Shown here: positions 8,925 to 17,108 of the stretch, in pieces | Numbering within the stretch: the stretch's first letter is position 1 | Layout: each line of letters begins with the position of its first letter | DNA from: Candidatus Obscuribacter phosphatis | GTDB lineage: Bacteria; Cyanobacteriota; Vampirovibrionia; Obscuribacterales; Obscuribacteraceae | Assembly: GCA_001899315.1 (NCBI GenBank) | Contig: MOYA01000001.1 | Span: 931,105 to 995,104, forward strand | DNA: 64,000 nt | Direction of reading: 5' to 3' | Position numbers and translations under genes: made by a program | Notes under the pieces: model-generated | Told to the model about the DNA's origin: nothing | The model's input: only the letters and a program-made list of their open reading frames with translations | The model's database searches: none

Positions 8925-11129
8925 ATGTCTTCTTCCAGTGTACAGAAAAAAGTCTGCCTGACTTGTAACCGTGAATACGAGTCGGATATAGCGGCTTGTC
9001 CGGAGGACGGCACGGTCCTAACGCCTCTTGATAGCGGCTCTCTTGTGGGCACTGTTTTGGGCGGGCGCTATGAGATTCTCGATGTCATCGGCGACGGGGC
9101 CATGGGTCGGGTCTATTTAGCCAAACATCAGCTTATGAAGCGCCAAGTGGCGGTGAAGATGATGCACCCCCAGCTTGTCTCGGGCAAGGCGGCTCTGAAG
9201 CGCTTTCAGAAGGAAGCTGAGCTGGCTTCTTCCTTGAATCATCCCAATATATTGACTGTATATGATTTTGGGGTGACCGAGGCTGGCAGCCCCTATTTGG
9301 TTATGGACTATCTGCAAGGGCGTGAACTGCTTCACATTCTTAAAGATGAAAAGACTCTTCCTGTAAAGCGCAGTCTGCATATTTTTAAACAGGTCTGTAC
9401 CGGTCTTGGTCATGCTCACGATAAGGGCGTCGTGCACCGCGACCTGAAGCCGAGCAATATTATGCTGGTGCGTCTCGATGAAGACGATAATTTCGTCAAG
9501 ATACTTGACTTTGGTATAGCTAAACAGCTCAACCCATCAGAAAGTTCGATCGATAACCTGACTCGTACCGGGGAAGTCTTTGGCACGCCGCACTATATGA
9601 GCCCTGAGCAATGTCGAGCCCAAGAGGTGGACGGACGTGCCGATATTTATGCCCTAGGCTGCGTCATGTACCAGACCCTTACTGGTGAACTGCCCATAAC
9701 CGGCGGCGACCTAATCGAATGTCTCTATAAGCATGTCAATGAAATGCCTAGACCTTTCAAATTTGTCGCACCCGATCTCGATCTTTCTCCCGAATTAGAA
9801 GCTCTGGTCTTTAAGGCTATGGCTAAAAATCCAGAAGACCGTTTTCAAACCATGCTCGAGTTTAAAGCGGCAATGGACATCCTCGAACCTGATAGCTATA
9901 CCGGAACTTTCTCAAGGGTGGACATTCCGGCTCTCAAAATAGAAAGCACCATCAGCGGTGCCACGGCCGCCTCCCAGGCTGAGACAGCCGGCGATAATCC
10001 CGTCGCAGCTAGTGTCGACAATACCGGCAAGGCCGAAGCGATTCAAGATAAGTCAGAGAAGCCGAAAGTAGAATTGCAGTCTGGTGAAGCGACTGCTCAA
10101 GCCTTGGGCGCAGCGATTTCTGATAAGGCGCAAGAGGTGACTACGGCTGAATCGGCAGTGCCATCGGGGGCAAGTTCCGCAAGCGCGGCCCGTCCCCAGT
10201 CGCAAACAGCAATAAGACGGGCCCTAGACCTAAAGGGCAAGACCCGACTTTTGCTGGCTTTGCCCCTTGCTCTGATTGTCTTATTGCTTGGTCTTTGGGC
10301 TTATAAAGCCTTTGTCGGCGATCAAACTTTCCGAGACCTCGATACCATACTTAGCAAAGCCAGGCGCGAGTATGAAGTAGGTAGTTATGCCCAGGCCAAG
10401 AAAACAGTAAGGCAAGCTATCAAGTTTGAAGACGATCACAAGATATTCAATGCCTACAAAAGTCGATATTTGCTTGGCCAGATACAATACGCCCAGGGTG
10501 ATTATGATGATGCCGAAGCCAATTTAGAGAGGGCTTACGATCGCATCAAGGCTGTCAATCCAGGCTCACTGGAACTAGCCATGGTGGCGGTACCGCTTGG
10601 TAGAGCGCGGGCGGCGCTGAAGGACTTTGCCTCGGCTGAAGGTCCTTTGAAGGAAGCTTACGACATAAGAACCAATAAGCTTAAAGCGGGAGACCTTCTC
10701 ATTGCCGACTCTCTATCGGGCTTAGCCGACCTCAATCTGCGCAGAGGTAAGTTGCAGGACGCGCTAGAGCAATTGAAAGAAGCCTTGCAAATCACAATTG
10801 ATAAAGACGGCGAGAACAGTCTAGCGGCGGCTCAGGCGCGCAATAATTTGGGTCAAGCTTTCCAGCTTTCGGGTGATTATCCGATGGCTGAGAAACTCTA
10901 CAAACAAGCGCTCGAGTCTAGACGCCATGCCGGGCAGGCTGCTGCGCCCCTAGTCACTGATAGTTTGCAGTGCTTGGGTACTCTCTATTCTGCCACCGGT
11001 AGACGCAAAGAAGCCCTGGCTTGCTATAAAGAAGGGCTGGAAATTGGGCGTACTATTTTTGATAAATCCGATCCGCGCTATGCCGCCTTGCAAGCCCGTT
11101 ACGGCGAGATGCTCAGCGGCTCTCGCTAA
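8925..11129 (+). CDS. Ser/Thr protein kinase with zinc-ribbon start, one TM helix and TPR domain
   Basis: A Hanks-type kinase of 734 residues. A short Cys motif (Cys11, Cys14, Cys25, CxxC then CPEDGT) opens the protein, as in many predicted bacterial signalling kinases. The kinase domain (about 49-320) has GDGAMG, catalytic Lys78, HRD at 171-173, DFG at 195-197 and the activation-segment GTPHYMSPEQC. A Pro/Ala/Ser-rich linker leads to one transmembrane helix (about 443-465), and the outer part holds four to five tetratricopeptide repeats (about 475-730), which likely bind a partner or ligand. It is divergent from the DUF2252 gene and convergent with the TPR-caspase gene 25 bp away. All catalytic residues are present, so it should be active. 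Confidence 0.93.
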   Translation: MSSSSVQKKVCLTCNREYESDIAACPEDGTVLTPLDSGSLVGTVLGGRYEILDVIGDGAMGRVYLAKHQLMKRQVAVKMMHPQLVSGKAALKRFQKEAELASSLNHPNILTVYDFGVTEAGSPYLVMDYLQGRELLHILKDEKTLPVKRSLHIFKQVCTGLGHAHDKGVVHRDLKPSNIMLVRLDEDDNFVKILDFGIAKQLNPSESSIDNLTRTGEVFGTPHYMSPEQCRAQEVDGRADIYALGCVMYQTLTGELPITGGDLIECLYKHVNEMPRPFKFVAPDLDLSPELEALVFKAMAKNPEDRFQTMLEFKAAMDILEPDSYTGTFSRVDIPALKIESTISGATAASQAETAGDNPVAASVDNTGKAEAIQDKSEKPKVELQSGEATAQALGAAISDKAQEVTTAESAVPSGASSASAARPQSQTAIRRALDLKGKTRLLLALPLALIVLLLGLWAYKAFVGDQTFRDLDTILSKARREYEVGSYAQAKKTVRQAIKFEDDHKIFNAYKSRYLLGQIQYAQGDYDDAEANLERAYDRIKAVNPGSLELAMVAVPLGRARAALKDFASAEGPLKEAYDIRTNKLKAGDLLIADSLSGLADLNLRRGKLQDALEQLKEALQITIDKDGENSLAAAQARNNLGQAFQLSGDYPMAEKLYKQALESRRHAGQAAAPLVTDSLQCLGTLYSATGRRKEALACYKEGLEIGRTIFDKSDPRYAALQARYGEMLSGSR

Positions 11130-11154
11130 GCTATATTTCCAACTTGTCTTTTGT

Positions 11155-13698
11155 TTAGCGATTTCTGGCATTACCAGCTTTTACACTACCGGCTTTTTTA
11201 ATACCGGGCTTTTGATTGCTAGAAGGGTTTGCTGTCCCAGCCCCAGCTCCAACGTTTACCGGCACTGCCAAAACAGGCGGTGGACCCTGCCAGGCACGGC
11301 TGAAATAGAGAGGAGTCTGTACTTTGTGTCTGTCTTGCATAACTTCAGCATAGACTTGCTCTTTAAGATAGTCGTAGGCAGTATCTAGATTGCTTCCCGG
11401 TCTCTTCAGTGCTTCAATTAGTTTTCTGGTGAAGACGCTGTTTTGATAGTTCTTAGATTCCCAAGAAACTTGCTCCGGCGCGCTCGAGCAGATAATTGCC
11501 TGTCCGGCTCCGACCGCTATTTTGTCGGTGTTGAATTTTTCGCGGCTTAGTCCTTTGGCGCCACTTGAGGCAGCGCCGCTGTGACAGACGTCCATAATCA
11601 ATATAACTCGGTCGCTGTGTACTTGCTCTTTGATAATTTGCGAAAGCCATTGCATTGGTATGCCGGTAGAGAGCAAAGCCTGAGGATTTGTGTCATGGGC
11701 AACCAAGAAGTTGACGCCGTCGGCGTTCTCCATACTGGTGCTGCCATGGCTTGATACGTAGATAACAACTAAGTCGTCCAAGCCGGCTTTGCGTCCCAAG
11801 AAACCATCGCCGAGTTCCCTTATGATATTGTCTCTGGTGGCATTCTTGTCGGTCATTAGTTTGACATTGGTGGGGCTAAATCCGGCGTCATTGACTAGAT
11901 AGTTGGAAAAGTCGATGGCGTCCTTGGCGGCAAAGCGCAAGTTTATGTCTGACTCTTTGAAGTTGCTTATGCCGATTACCAGAGCCCATTTGTTTTTAAC
12001 CGGTCTTTGCTTGACTGACTGTGAATTTTCTTGCCTTTCAAATTTACGTATACTGACTGCATCTTTCATCTGAGGACTGGCTTCAACGATGCTTTTGATT
12101 TCAGCACTTAGATTCTGATATTCATTACTTTTGCCCAAGCGCATCTTGATGTCGGCTGCCTTACGCAAATCGACCACCAATCGGGCTTGGTCTGAAGCGT
12201 CGCTAGCCAGCATCTGACGCTTTAACTTGAGCGCCTTGTCGGCATAGAGCTCGGCATCTTGCTCACGACCTTGGCTTAGATAAAAGTCTGCCAGTGCCGT
12301 CGTACATTTATAGAGCGGTAATCTGGTCTCATCGCCGCTGCCATCGAGCATGGCGACGGCATTCTTGATTGACTGTTCGGCTTCCTTCTTTTGACCTTTT
12401 CTAATTTGTACTTCGCCAAGAGTAAGGTCATTTAAAGCCTTATCGACGATACTGCCGCTTGATGCTGCTTTAGACAAAAGCTCGATGGCTTGATTAAGCT
12501 TCTCTGGCTGTTTTGTGCCGCTTTCTGCAATTATTTGGGCAAGATCTCGCCTTGCCTGGTTTGTTCCTTCATTATCGCTACCCAAAAGCTTTTCATAAAT
12601 TGAAAGCGATTTTTGTGCGTACTCTTCCGCTTCGCCATAGCGACCCTGATTCTTCATCAAAGTCGAAAGCCGCATCAGGTCGCGGGCTGTAAATGTATGG
12701 TCCTCGCCTAATAATTTGCGGTGAGTCTGCAAAGCTTTGGACAAGAGTTCTTCTGCTTCATCGTATTGGTCTTGCTCGATGGCTACTTTAGCCAAGGTGC
12801 TATAGCAAGTGGCCATTTGGTTGCTGCCTTCACCGTGTGATTTGCTTATCGTTTCGAGGCTCTCTTTTAAGAGTTTGCGCGCTTCTTCGTATTTGCCAAG
12901 GGCGCCATAGACTAAAGATAAGTTGGCTTTTGTATAGGCTTCCGAAGTGGCGCTCTTTTCTTCCCTGGCAAATTCGAGAGCCTTTTTCAGGGTCTCTTCC
13001 GCTTCGCTAAGGCGGTCTTGCAAATAATATGAGCGTCCCAAAGCATCATAAATACCGTTTTCAGACAGATACTTTTTCTGTGCTGTTTTCTCTCTTGTGC
13101 TCAAGGCCGCCTTTAGTATCGTCTCTGCTTCTTTGGGCTTTTGCATCTCTAAATAGAGCGTACCCAGGGCATAGAGCACTGTTGCTTGGCAAAGCAAATT
13201 GAGACTGTTATTACCCTGAAAAACGTTGAGCGATTCTTTGTAGAGTCTTTCCGAGTCGGCAAAGCGGTCCATATTGCGATAGACCGTACCAAGCATGCAG
13301 ACCGGCTCATATAGCGCCAGTTGTGCTTCCAAGGTTTGCTTCTTGCCCGGCACCACTTTTGACTTTCTATACTGCACGACTTTCTCTAGGTATTCTCTCG
13401 ATTTTTCAAATTTACCTGTATAACAATAGGCGGCACCCAGTTCGCAATAGAGCTTCATGCGCCCTTCTGCCGTCTCGCCTAAATGTTCGCTATTGGCAAG
13501 AGCCATCTCCAGCTGCTTTTCAGCTTGGTCGTAATGGCAGGCTTTGATTTCTTTCTGTCCCGATTCAAGAAAGGTGGAAAAGAGCGGTTCCGCTGCCCAT
13601 ATCGCCGAGTTGGTATTACTGAGAAGGAGCAAGAGCGTGGAAAATAAAGCCGGTCTAGTTCTAGGTCTAGTTCTAGGTCTAGTTTTAGTTTTGTCCAT
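11155..13698 (-). CDS. secreted TPR protein with C-terminal caspase-like (peptidase C14) domain
   Basis: About 847 residues. I start it at the ATG at 13698 because GAGGAGG lies 9 nt upstream, rather than at the further upstream ATG at 13740. The N-terminus is basic, with an RTRP repeat, then a hydrophobic signal-like helix ending near SAIWAAEP. About ten TPR units fill residues 50-520. The C-terminal domain (about 590-800) begins WALVIGISNF and has the catalytic pair of caspases/metacaspases: His near 650 in SSHGS and Cys near 704 in DVCHSGAA. A basic, Ala/Gly-rich tail follows. The catalytic dyad is intact, so a cysteine protease cutting after basic or acidic residues is expected from the family. 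The start lies inside the end of the upstream oxidoreductase (14-bp overlap), so the two are cotranscribed. Confidence 0.92.
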   Translation of the reverse strand: MDKTKTRPRTRPRTRPALFSTLLLLLSNTNSAIWAAEPLFSTFLESGQKEIKACHYDQAEKQLEMALANSEHLGETAEGRMKLYCELGAAYCYTGKFEKSREYLEKVVQYRKSKVVPGKKQTLEAQLALYEPVCMLGTVYRNMDRFADSERLYKESLNVFQGNNSLNLLCQATVLYALGTLYLEMQKPKEAETILKAALSTREKTAQKKYLSENGIYDALGRSYYLQDRLSEAEETLKKALEFAREEKSATSEAYTKANLSLVYGALGKYEEARKLLKESLETISKSHGEGSNQMATCYSTLAKVAIEQDQYDEAEELLSKALQTHRKLLGEDHTFTARDLMRLSTLMKNQGRYGEAEEYAQKSLSIYEKLLGSDNEGTNQARRDLAQIIAESGTKQPEKLNQAIELLSKAASSGSIVDKALNDLTLGEVQIRKGQKKEAEQSIKNAVAMLDGSGDETRLPLYKCTTALADFYLSQGREQDAELYADKALKLKRQMLASDASDQARLVVDLRKAADIKMRLGKSNEYQNLSAEIKSIVEASPQMKDAVSIRKFERQENSQSVKQRPVKNKWALVIGISNFKESDINLRFAAKDAIDFSNYLVNDAGFSPTNVKLMTDKNATRDNIIRELGDGFLGRKAGLDDLVVIYVSSHGSTSMENADGVNFLVAHDTNPQALLSTGIPMQWLSQIIKEQVHSDRVILIMDVCHSGAASSGAKGLSREKFNTDKIAVGAGQAIICSSAPEQVSWESKNYQNSVFTRKLIEALKRPGSNLDTAYDYLKEQVYAEVMQDRHKVQTPLYFSRAWQGPPPVLAVPVNVGAGAGTANPSSNQKPGIKKAGSVKAGNARNR
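13652..13687. repeat. 12-nt tandem repeat in signal region of caspase gene
   Basis: Two exact copies of GGTCTAGTTCTA and a third near copy, encoding Arg-Thr-Arg-Pro on the minus strand just before the signal-like helix. The array reaches the stop codon of the overlapping oxidoreductase gene (13685-13687). Confidence 0.9.
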
Positions 13699-14752
13699 GC
13701 TGCAAAGCCTCCTCGATGATGGAAAGACCGATAAGAGCATCCTCTACCGGTACCGGTGGTGGTGCGCTTTTCGGGGCTTCCAGATGTGCCGCCAATTGCT
13801 TGTAATAGTTTTGCCAGTTACCTGCTGCTACTGTCTCATAGGGCTTTCGTGCTTCTATTTCAGACCCCTCTGCAGGTCTTATATAGCCCCAGTCTTCAGG
13901 CTTTTCTAGACCATAGTGGGTGTGGTTTGGGTCCATGCCGGCTCTCAACATGTCCTCTTGGGGGCAGCCCTTTTCTTTGATATATAAGGCATCGCCAATG
14001 ATTTCGAAGCGGGGTCCCGGGTTTGGGCAGACCATGGAAGCTTTGATGTTATAGTCAAGCCCATCATAGACCAGGGTAAGGCTGACATCGTCGTCGGTGC
14101 CGAGACCTCTAATTTGCTTGACCGAGGCCCTCACCGCCTGTGGTGCGCCATACAAGGCGATTGCTTGATCGATAAGGTGACTGCCTAGGTCATAGAGCGT
14201 GCCGCCGCCCTCCTGCTGTTTGGTGGTTTCGCGCCAGCCGCCCGGCTTTGGCTTCTCTCGATATCTTTCTATTCTAGAAGTGATCGATTTTATCTTGCCT
14301 AGCTTTTCTCTATCTTCTTCAAGCAACTTCTTTACTGTGAGAAAATCGCTGTCATAGCGGCGATTATGGTAAGGCAAGACGACTAGTTCGTTTGATTTCG
14401 CTATGTCTATAACCGATTCGGCTTGCTTGCGGCTTAGGGCAAAAGGCTTGTCGACCACCACATGCAGACCGGCTTGCAGGCAACGAATGGCGTTTTCAGC
14501 GTGGGCGCTGTTAACAGTTGAAATAACGGCTAAGTCTATGCCCAGTCGCGGCAAAGCTTGCAAAAGGCTATCAAGATTGGCAAAAATCTCGCTCTCGGGA
14601 TAAAGACTTGCCGCCAGTGCTTTTCTATCTGTATTTGAAGTGACTATGGCAGTGAGGTCGTAGCTATCTAAAGAGGCAAGCAAGGGGGCATGATAAATCG
14701 CTCCGCCACTGCCGAAACCCACCAAGGCTACTTTTATTTTCTCTTTTGGCAC
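13685..14752 (-). CDS. Gfo/Idh/MocA family NAD(P)-dependent oxidoreductase
   Basis: A 355-residue dehydrogenase of the glucose-fructose/inositol dehydrogenase family. The N-terminal Rossmann fold starts VALVGFGSGGAIYHAP with a glycine-rich dinucleotide site. The family motif DKPFALS contains the catalytic-site Lys (about residue 99), and the C-terminal half has GGGTLYDLGSHLIDQA, the conserved Gly-Thr-Asp-His-Asp-type block. It resembles YdgJ/scyllo-inositol-dehydrogenase-like members; the substrate is not predictable. It starts with GTG, whose first base is the last base of the EVE gene stop (TAGTG), and it overlaps the caspase gene downstream, so it is the middle gene of a three-gene unit. 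Confidence 0.9.
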   Translation of the reverse strand: MPKEKIKVALVGFGSGGAIYHAPLLASLDSYDLTAIVTSNTDRKALAASLYPESEIFANLDSLLQALPRLGIDLAVISTVNSAHAENAIRCLQAGLHVVVDKPFALSRKQAESVIDIAKSNELVVLPYHNRRYDSDFLTVKKLLEEDREKLGKIKSITSRIERYREKPKPGGWRETTKQQEGGGTLYDLGSHLIDQAIALYGAPQAVRASVKQIRGLGTDDDVSLTLVYDGLDYNIKASMVCPNPGPRFEIIGDALYIKEKGCPQEDMLRAGMDPNHTHYGLEKPEDWGYIRPAEGSEIEARKPYETVAAGNWQNYYKQLAAHLEAPKSAPPPVPVEDALIGLSIIEEALQHGQN

Positions 14753-15288
14753 TACTTTCTCTTTTGGCTGAGCTTCAATATGGCTTCGAATTCTTCCTCA
14801 GTCACAGGCTGTACTGAAAGTCTGCTGCCCTTTTGCAAAAGCACCATATTCTTGAGGCTTGGCACCTCTTTGAGCATTGAAAGCGGCAGGGGCTCGGCAA
14901 AAGTTTCGACATGTTTGATATCGACCATATACCAAGTTGGTTCGTCTTTTTTGCTTTTGGGATCATAGTGGTCGTCGTTTTCATCAAAAGCAGTATGATC
15001 CGGATAGCCTTCCCTGACCACTTCGGCCACGCCCACTATGGCTGAGGGTTCGCTATTGCTGTGATAGTAGAGCACTTTATCTTTGAGCTTGATTTCGTCT
15101 CTAAGAAAATTGCGAGCTTGATAATTGCGCACACCGTCCCAATGGGTGGTTTTGTTCTTCGCCTTTTCCAAATCAAATATAGAAAACACATCCGGCTCAG
15201 ACTTCATCAGCCAATAACGGCATTTTTGCGACTTTTCTGTTTTTTCTATCTTCTTACTTGGTGCTTCGCTTTTCTTCTTGACAGCCAT
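14752..15288 (-). CDS. EVE domain protein (thymocyte-nuclear-protein-1-like)
   Basis: A 178-residue protein with a Lys/Ser-rich start (1-22) and an EVE domain (about 24-165). The domain opens YWLMKSEPDVFS and has the family blocks THWDGVRNYQARNFLR, DKVLYYHS and GVAEVVREGYPD. EVE domains are PUA-like and in studied cases bind modified bases in DNA or RNA. It is the first gene of a unit with the oxidoreductase and caspase genes and diverges from the MIP channel gene. The modified-base role is family knowledge; no restriction partner is present here. Confidence 0.93.
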   Translation of the reverse strand: MAVKKKSEAPSKKIEKTEKSQKCRYWLMKSEPDVFSIFDLEKAKNKTTHWDGVRNYQARNFLRDEIKLKDKVLYYHSNSEPSAIVGVAEVVREGYPDHTAFDENDDHYDPKSKKDEPTWYMVDIKHVETFAEPLPLSMLKEVPSLKNMVLLQKGSRLSVQPVTEEEFEAILKLSQKRK

Positions 15289-15368
15289 AATGGTTCTTTC
15301 CGCTAACTTTTCTACTGCTTCAAAGTTTATATGGGTTGAGGGCTTTCGGTGTTTAAGGTGCTTTCAGG

Positions 15369-15388
15369 TTGAATTTTGTAAAATTCAA
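15369..15388. promoter_or_regulatory. perfect 9-2-9 palindrome upstream of the MIP channel gene
   Basis: TTGAATTTT, two bases, AAAATTCAA, an exact inverted repeat ending 38 bp before the preferred start of the channel gene and within the 126-bp divergent intergenic region. Its symmetry and position suggest an operator for a dimeric regulator. The regulator is unknown. Confidence 0.6.
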
Positions 15389-15426
15389 AGTCTTATCCAG
15401 AAACGGCAAAGCAAATGAGGACAGAC

Positions 15427-16182
15427 ATGCAAAAAAGAGCCAGAGCCTTGGTGTGTGAGTTCTTGGGCACCGCCTTTTTGCTTGCCGTTGTTGTCGGCTC
15501 GGGCATCCTTGCTCATAAGCTCGATATGGGCAATGTTGCCCTTTCTGTGCTTTGTGTTGCGATTTCTACCGGGGCGGTTCTCTTTGCCCTAATCAATACA
15601 TTCTCTTCTATATCGGCTCACTTCAACCCCCTGGTGACCACAGCTTTAGCCCTGCGCGGCGAGTTCGCCTGGAAAGAACTGCCGCTTTATGTTTTGAGCC
15701 AGATTTTGGGCGGTATTTGCGGCGTTTTGGTGACTAATTTGATGTTCGATCTGCCGGCTTTGACTGTTTCACAGACAGTGCGCAGCGGTCTGCCCCTTTT
15801 GCTTGGCGAGGTAGTTGCCAGTGCCGGTCTGCTTATGGTTATTTTCGGCTCGGGCAAGAGCAGACCTGAAAGTCAGCCGGCCGCAATTAGCGCTTATGTG
15901 CTTGGTGCCATTTATTTCACTTCTTCTACATGTTTTGCTAATCCGGCTGTGACCATCGCCCGCATCTTTACCGATACTTTGACCGGTATTGCCCCGGCTT
16001 CGGTTTTACCTTTTGTTGGGGCGCAGATATTTGGTCTTGCTCTAGCCCTGCCTCTTTGCGGCTGGCTGTTTCAGACCGATGCCGATGAGAAAAAGGCACG
16101 CCTTAAGGCTGAAATCGATGAGGCTTATATGCGTGACAAGCTAGAGAACGACTATAGGAGAGATAGTCTCGAATCTCTATAG
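15427..16182 (+). CDS. MIP (aquaporin/glycerol facilitator) family channel with altered first NPA box
   Basis: Six hydrophobic helices and two re-entrant loops, about 251 residues. The second pore motif is intact (FANPAVTIAR, with the selectivity-filter Arg), but the first is NPL (HFNPLVT) rather than NPA. A C-terminal charged tail is rich in Lys, Asp and Arg. I start at the ATG at 15427 because GAGGA lies 5 nt upstream; an in-frame ATG at 15415 lacks a ribosome site. Replacement of the Ala in the first box is seen in some plant SIP-type and other divergent MIPs and changes pore properties, so water, glycerol or another small solute cannot be chosen. Confidence 0.85.
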   Translation: MQKRARALVCEFLGTAFLLAVVVGSGILAHKLDMGNVALSVLCVAISTGAVLFALINTFSSISAHFNPLVTTALALRGEFAWKELPLYVLSQILGGICGVLVTNLMFDLPALTVSQTVRSGLPLLLGEVVASAGLLMVIFGSGKSRPESQPAAISAYVLGAIYFTSSTCFANPAVTIARIFTDTLTGIAPASVLPFVGAQIFGLALALPLCGWLFQTDADEKKARLKAEIDEAYMRDKLENDYRRDSLESL

Positions 16183-16203
16183 ATTAAGGACTGATTCTAT
16201 TAG

Positions 16204-16235
16204 TAATAATGGCTAAATCTAATAGTGGCTAGATC
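16204..16235. repeat. 16-nt tandem repeat between two convergent genes
   Basis: Two copies of TAATARTGGCTARATC immediately downstream of the stop of the TonB-C/TPR gene (16238) and 22 bp after the stop of the channel gene. Stop triplets occur in several frames on both strands. No terminator hairpin is visible. Confidence 0.8.
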
Positions 16236-16237
16236 TA

Positions 16238-17107
16238 TTATTTATTAGTTTTGGCTCTTAGCTCTTTGATGCGAGCATATAAGGGATCAGCATCTTTTGC
16301 TTTACCGTCTTTGTAGAGCAGCTTGGCTTGGTTTTCCAAGGCGCTCGCCAGGGCTTCCTTGCCTGGCTCTTTCATTTCGGTCACTTCTTTGAAGAGCGCC
16401 TCTGCCTTTTCTCGATTCTCTCGATTTTGTGTATCGCCTTTGTCTAAGTACATTTCGCCCAGAGCGACAAGCACTTTTGCTTTTTGTGCTTCCGTGGCTG
16501 TTTTGGCTTTGCTCACTATATTGAGGGCTCGATTGTAGGCTTCTTCGCTTTTGCTGTAGTCTTTGAGCTTTTTATACTCGCCGCCCAAAAAAAAGAAACT
16601 CTCAAAGAGACGAATGTCGTCTTTGCCCATGACCTTTTCAGCTTTGCTTATTCTGTCGAGGACAATGCTAATGGCGTTCTGATGATATTTCTTTTGGATG
16701 GCGATTTTTTTGTCGGCCTTAGATGAACCGCGTCCTTTGCCGGGCATGCCGCAGGTGACTCGATCTCTTTTGGTATCGAAAGTGGCGATAACAAGAAAGG
16801 GGCTGTCGGAAAAGCGCCGGAAAGGAACGGCGCTGTCGACTGCGTTAATTGCTTGTTGGTCGACCGACTTGTTGCCGCAAGAACCGACCACGGCAGCACC
16901 GCTGTAGCCGCCGTCGGGCAAAAGCATAAATTGCACCGAAACTGAGAGACTTTGAGGATACTGCAGGCGTGCCCAGGTGGAGGAAAGCTTGTCTTCGGCG
17001 GCTGTGAGAACTTCATCTATTTCTGCTTCGCTTAAAGCCCAGCCTGGCGCTCCGAGCCAAAAAACAAGATTGAGAAGAAGAAGTAAACTCTTTGGTTTTG
17101 TAGACAT
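16238..17107 (-). CDS. secreted protein with TonB-C-like and TPR domains
   Basis: A 289-residue protein. A signal peptide (about 1-24, Lys-rich then Leu-rich, ending at GWALS) precedes a domain (about 30-115) with the energy-transducer TonB C-terminal pattern: variable strand, SVQFMLLPDGGYSGAAVVGSCG, then DQQAINAVDSAVPFRRF. Two Cys residues may form a disulfide. Three TPR units follow (about 165-285). TonB-C-like domains of this kind, without an inner-membrane anchor or Pro-rich spacer, are common in predicted periplasmic proteins and need not drive TonB-dependent transport. It lies 1 bp downstream of the bestrophin gene, so the two are cotranscribed. Confidence 0.75.
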   Translation of the reverse strand: MSTKPKSLLLLLNLVFWLGAPGWALSEAEIDEVLTAAEDKLSSTWARLQYPQSLSVSVQFMLLPDGGYSGAAVVGSCGNKSVDQQAINAVDSAVPFRRFSDSPFLVIATFDTKRDRVTCGMPGKGRGSSKADKKIAIQKKYHQNAISIVLDRISKAEKVMGKDDIRLFESFFFLGGEYKKLKDYSKSEEAYNRALNIVSKAKTATEAQKAKVLVALGEMYLDKGDTQNRENREKAEALFKEVTEMKEPGKEALASALENQAKLLYKDGKAKDADPLYARIKELRAKTNK

Positions 17108-17108
17108 A

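Noticed and set aside
8819-9052. N-terminal extension of the DUF2252 gene
   Set aside because: It would run across the divergent kinase start, lacks family similarity, and the GTG at 8818 has a good ribosome site.
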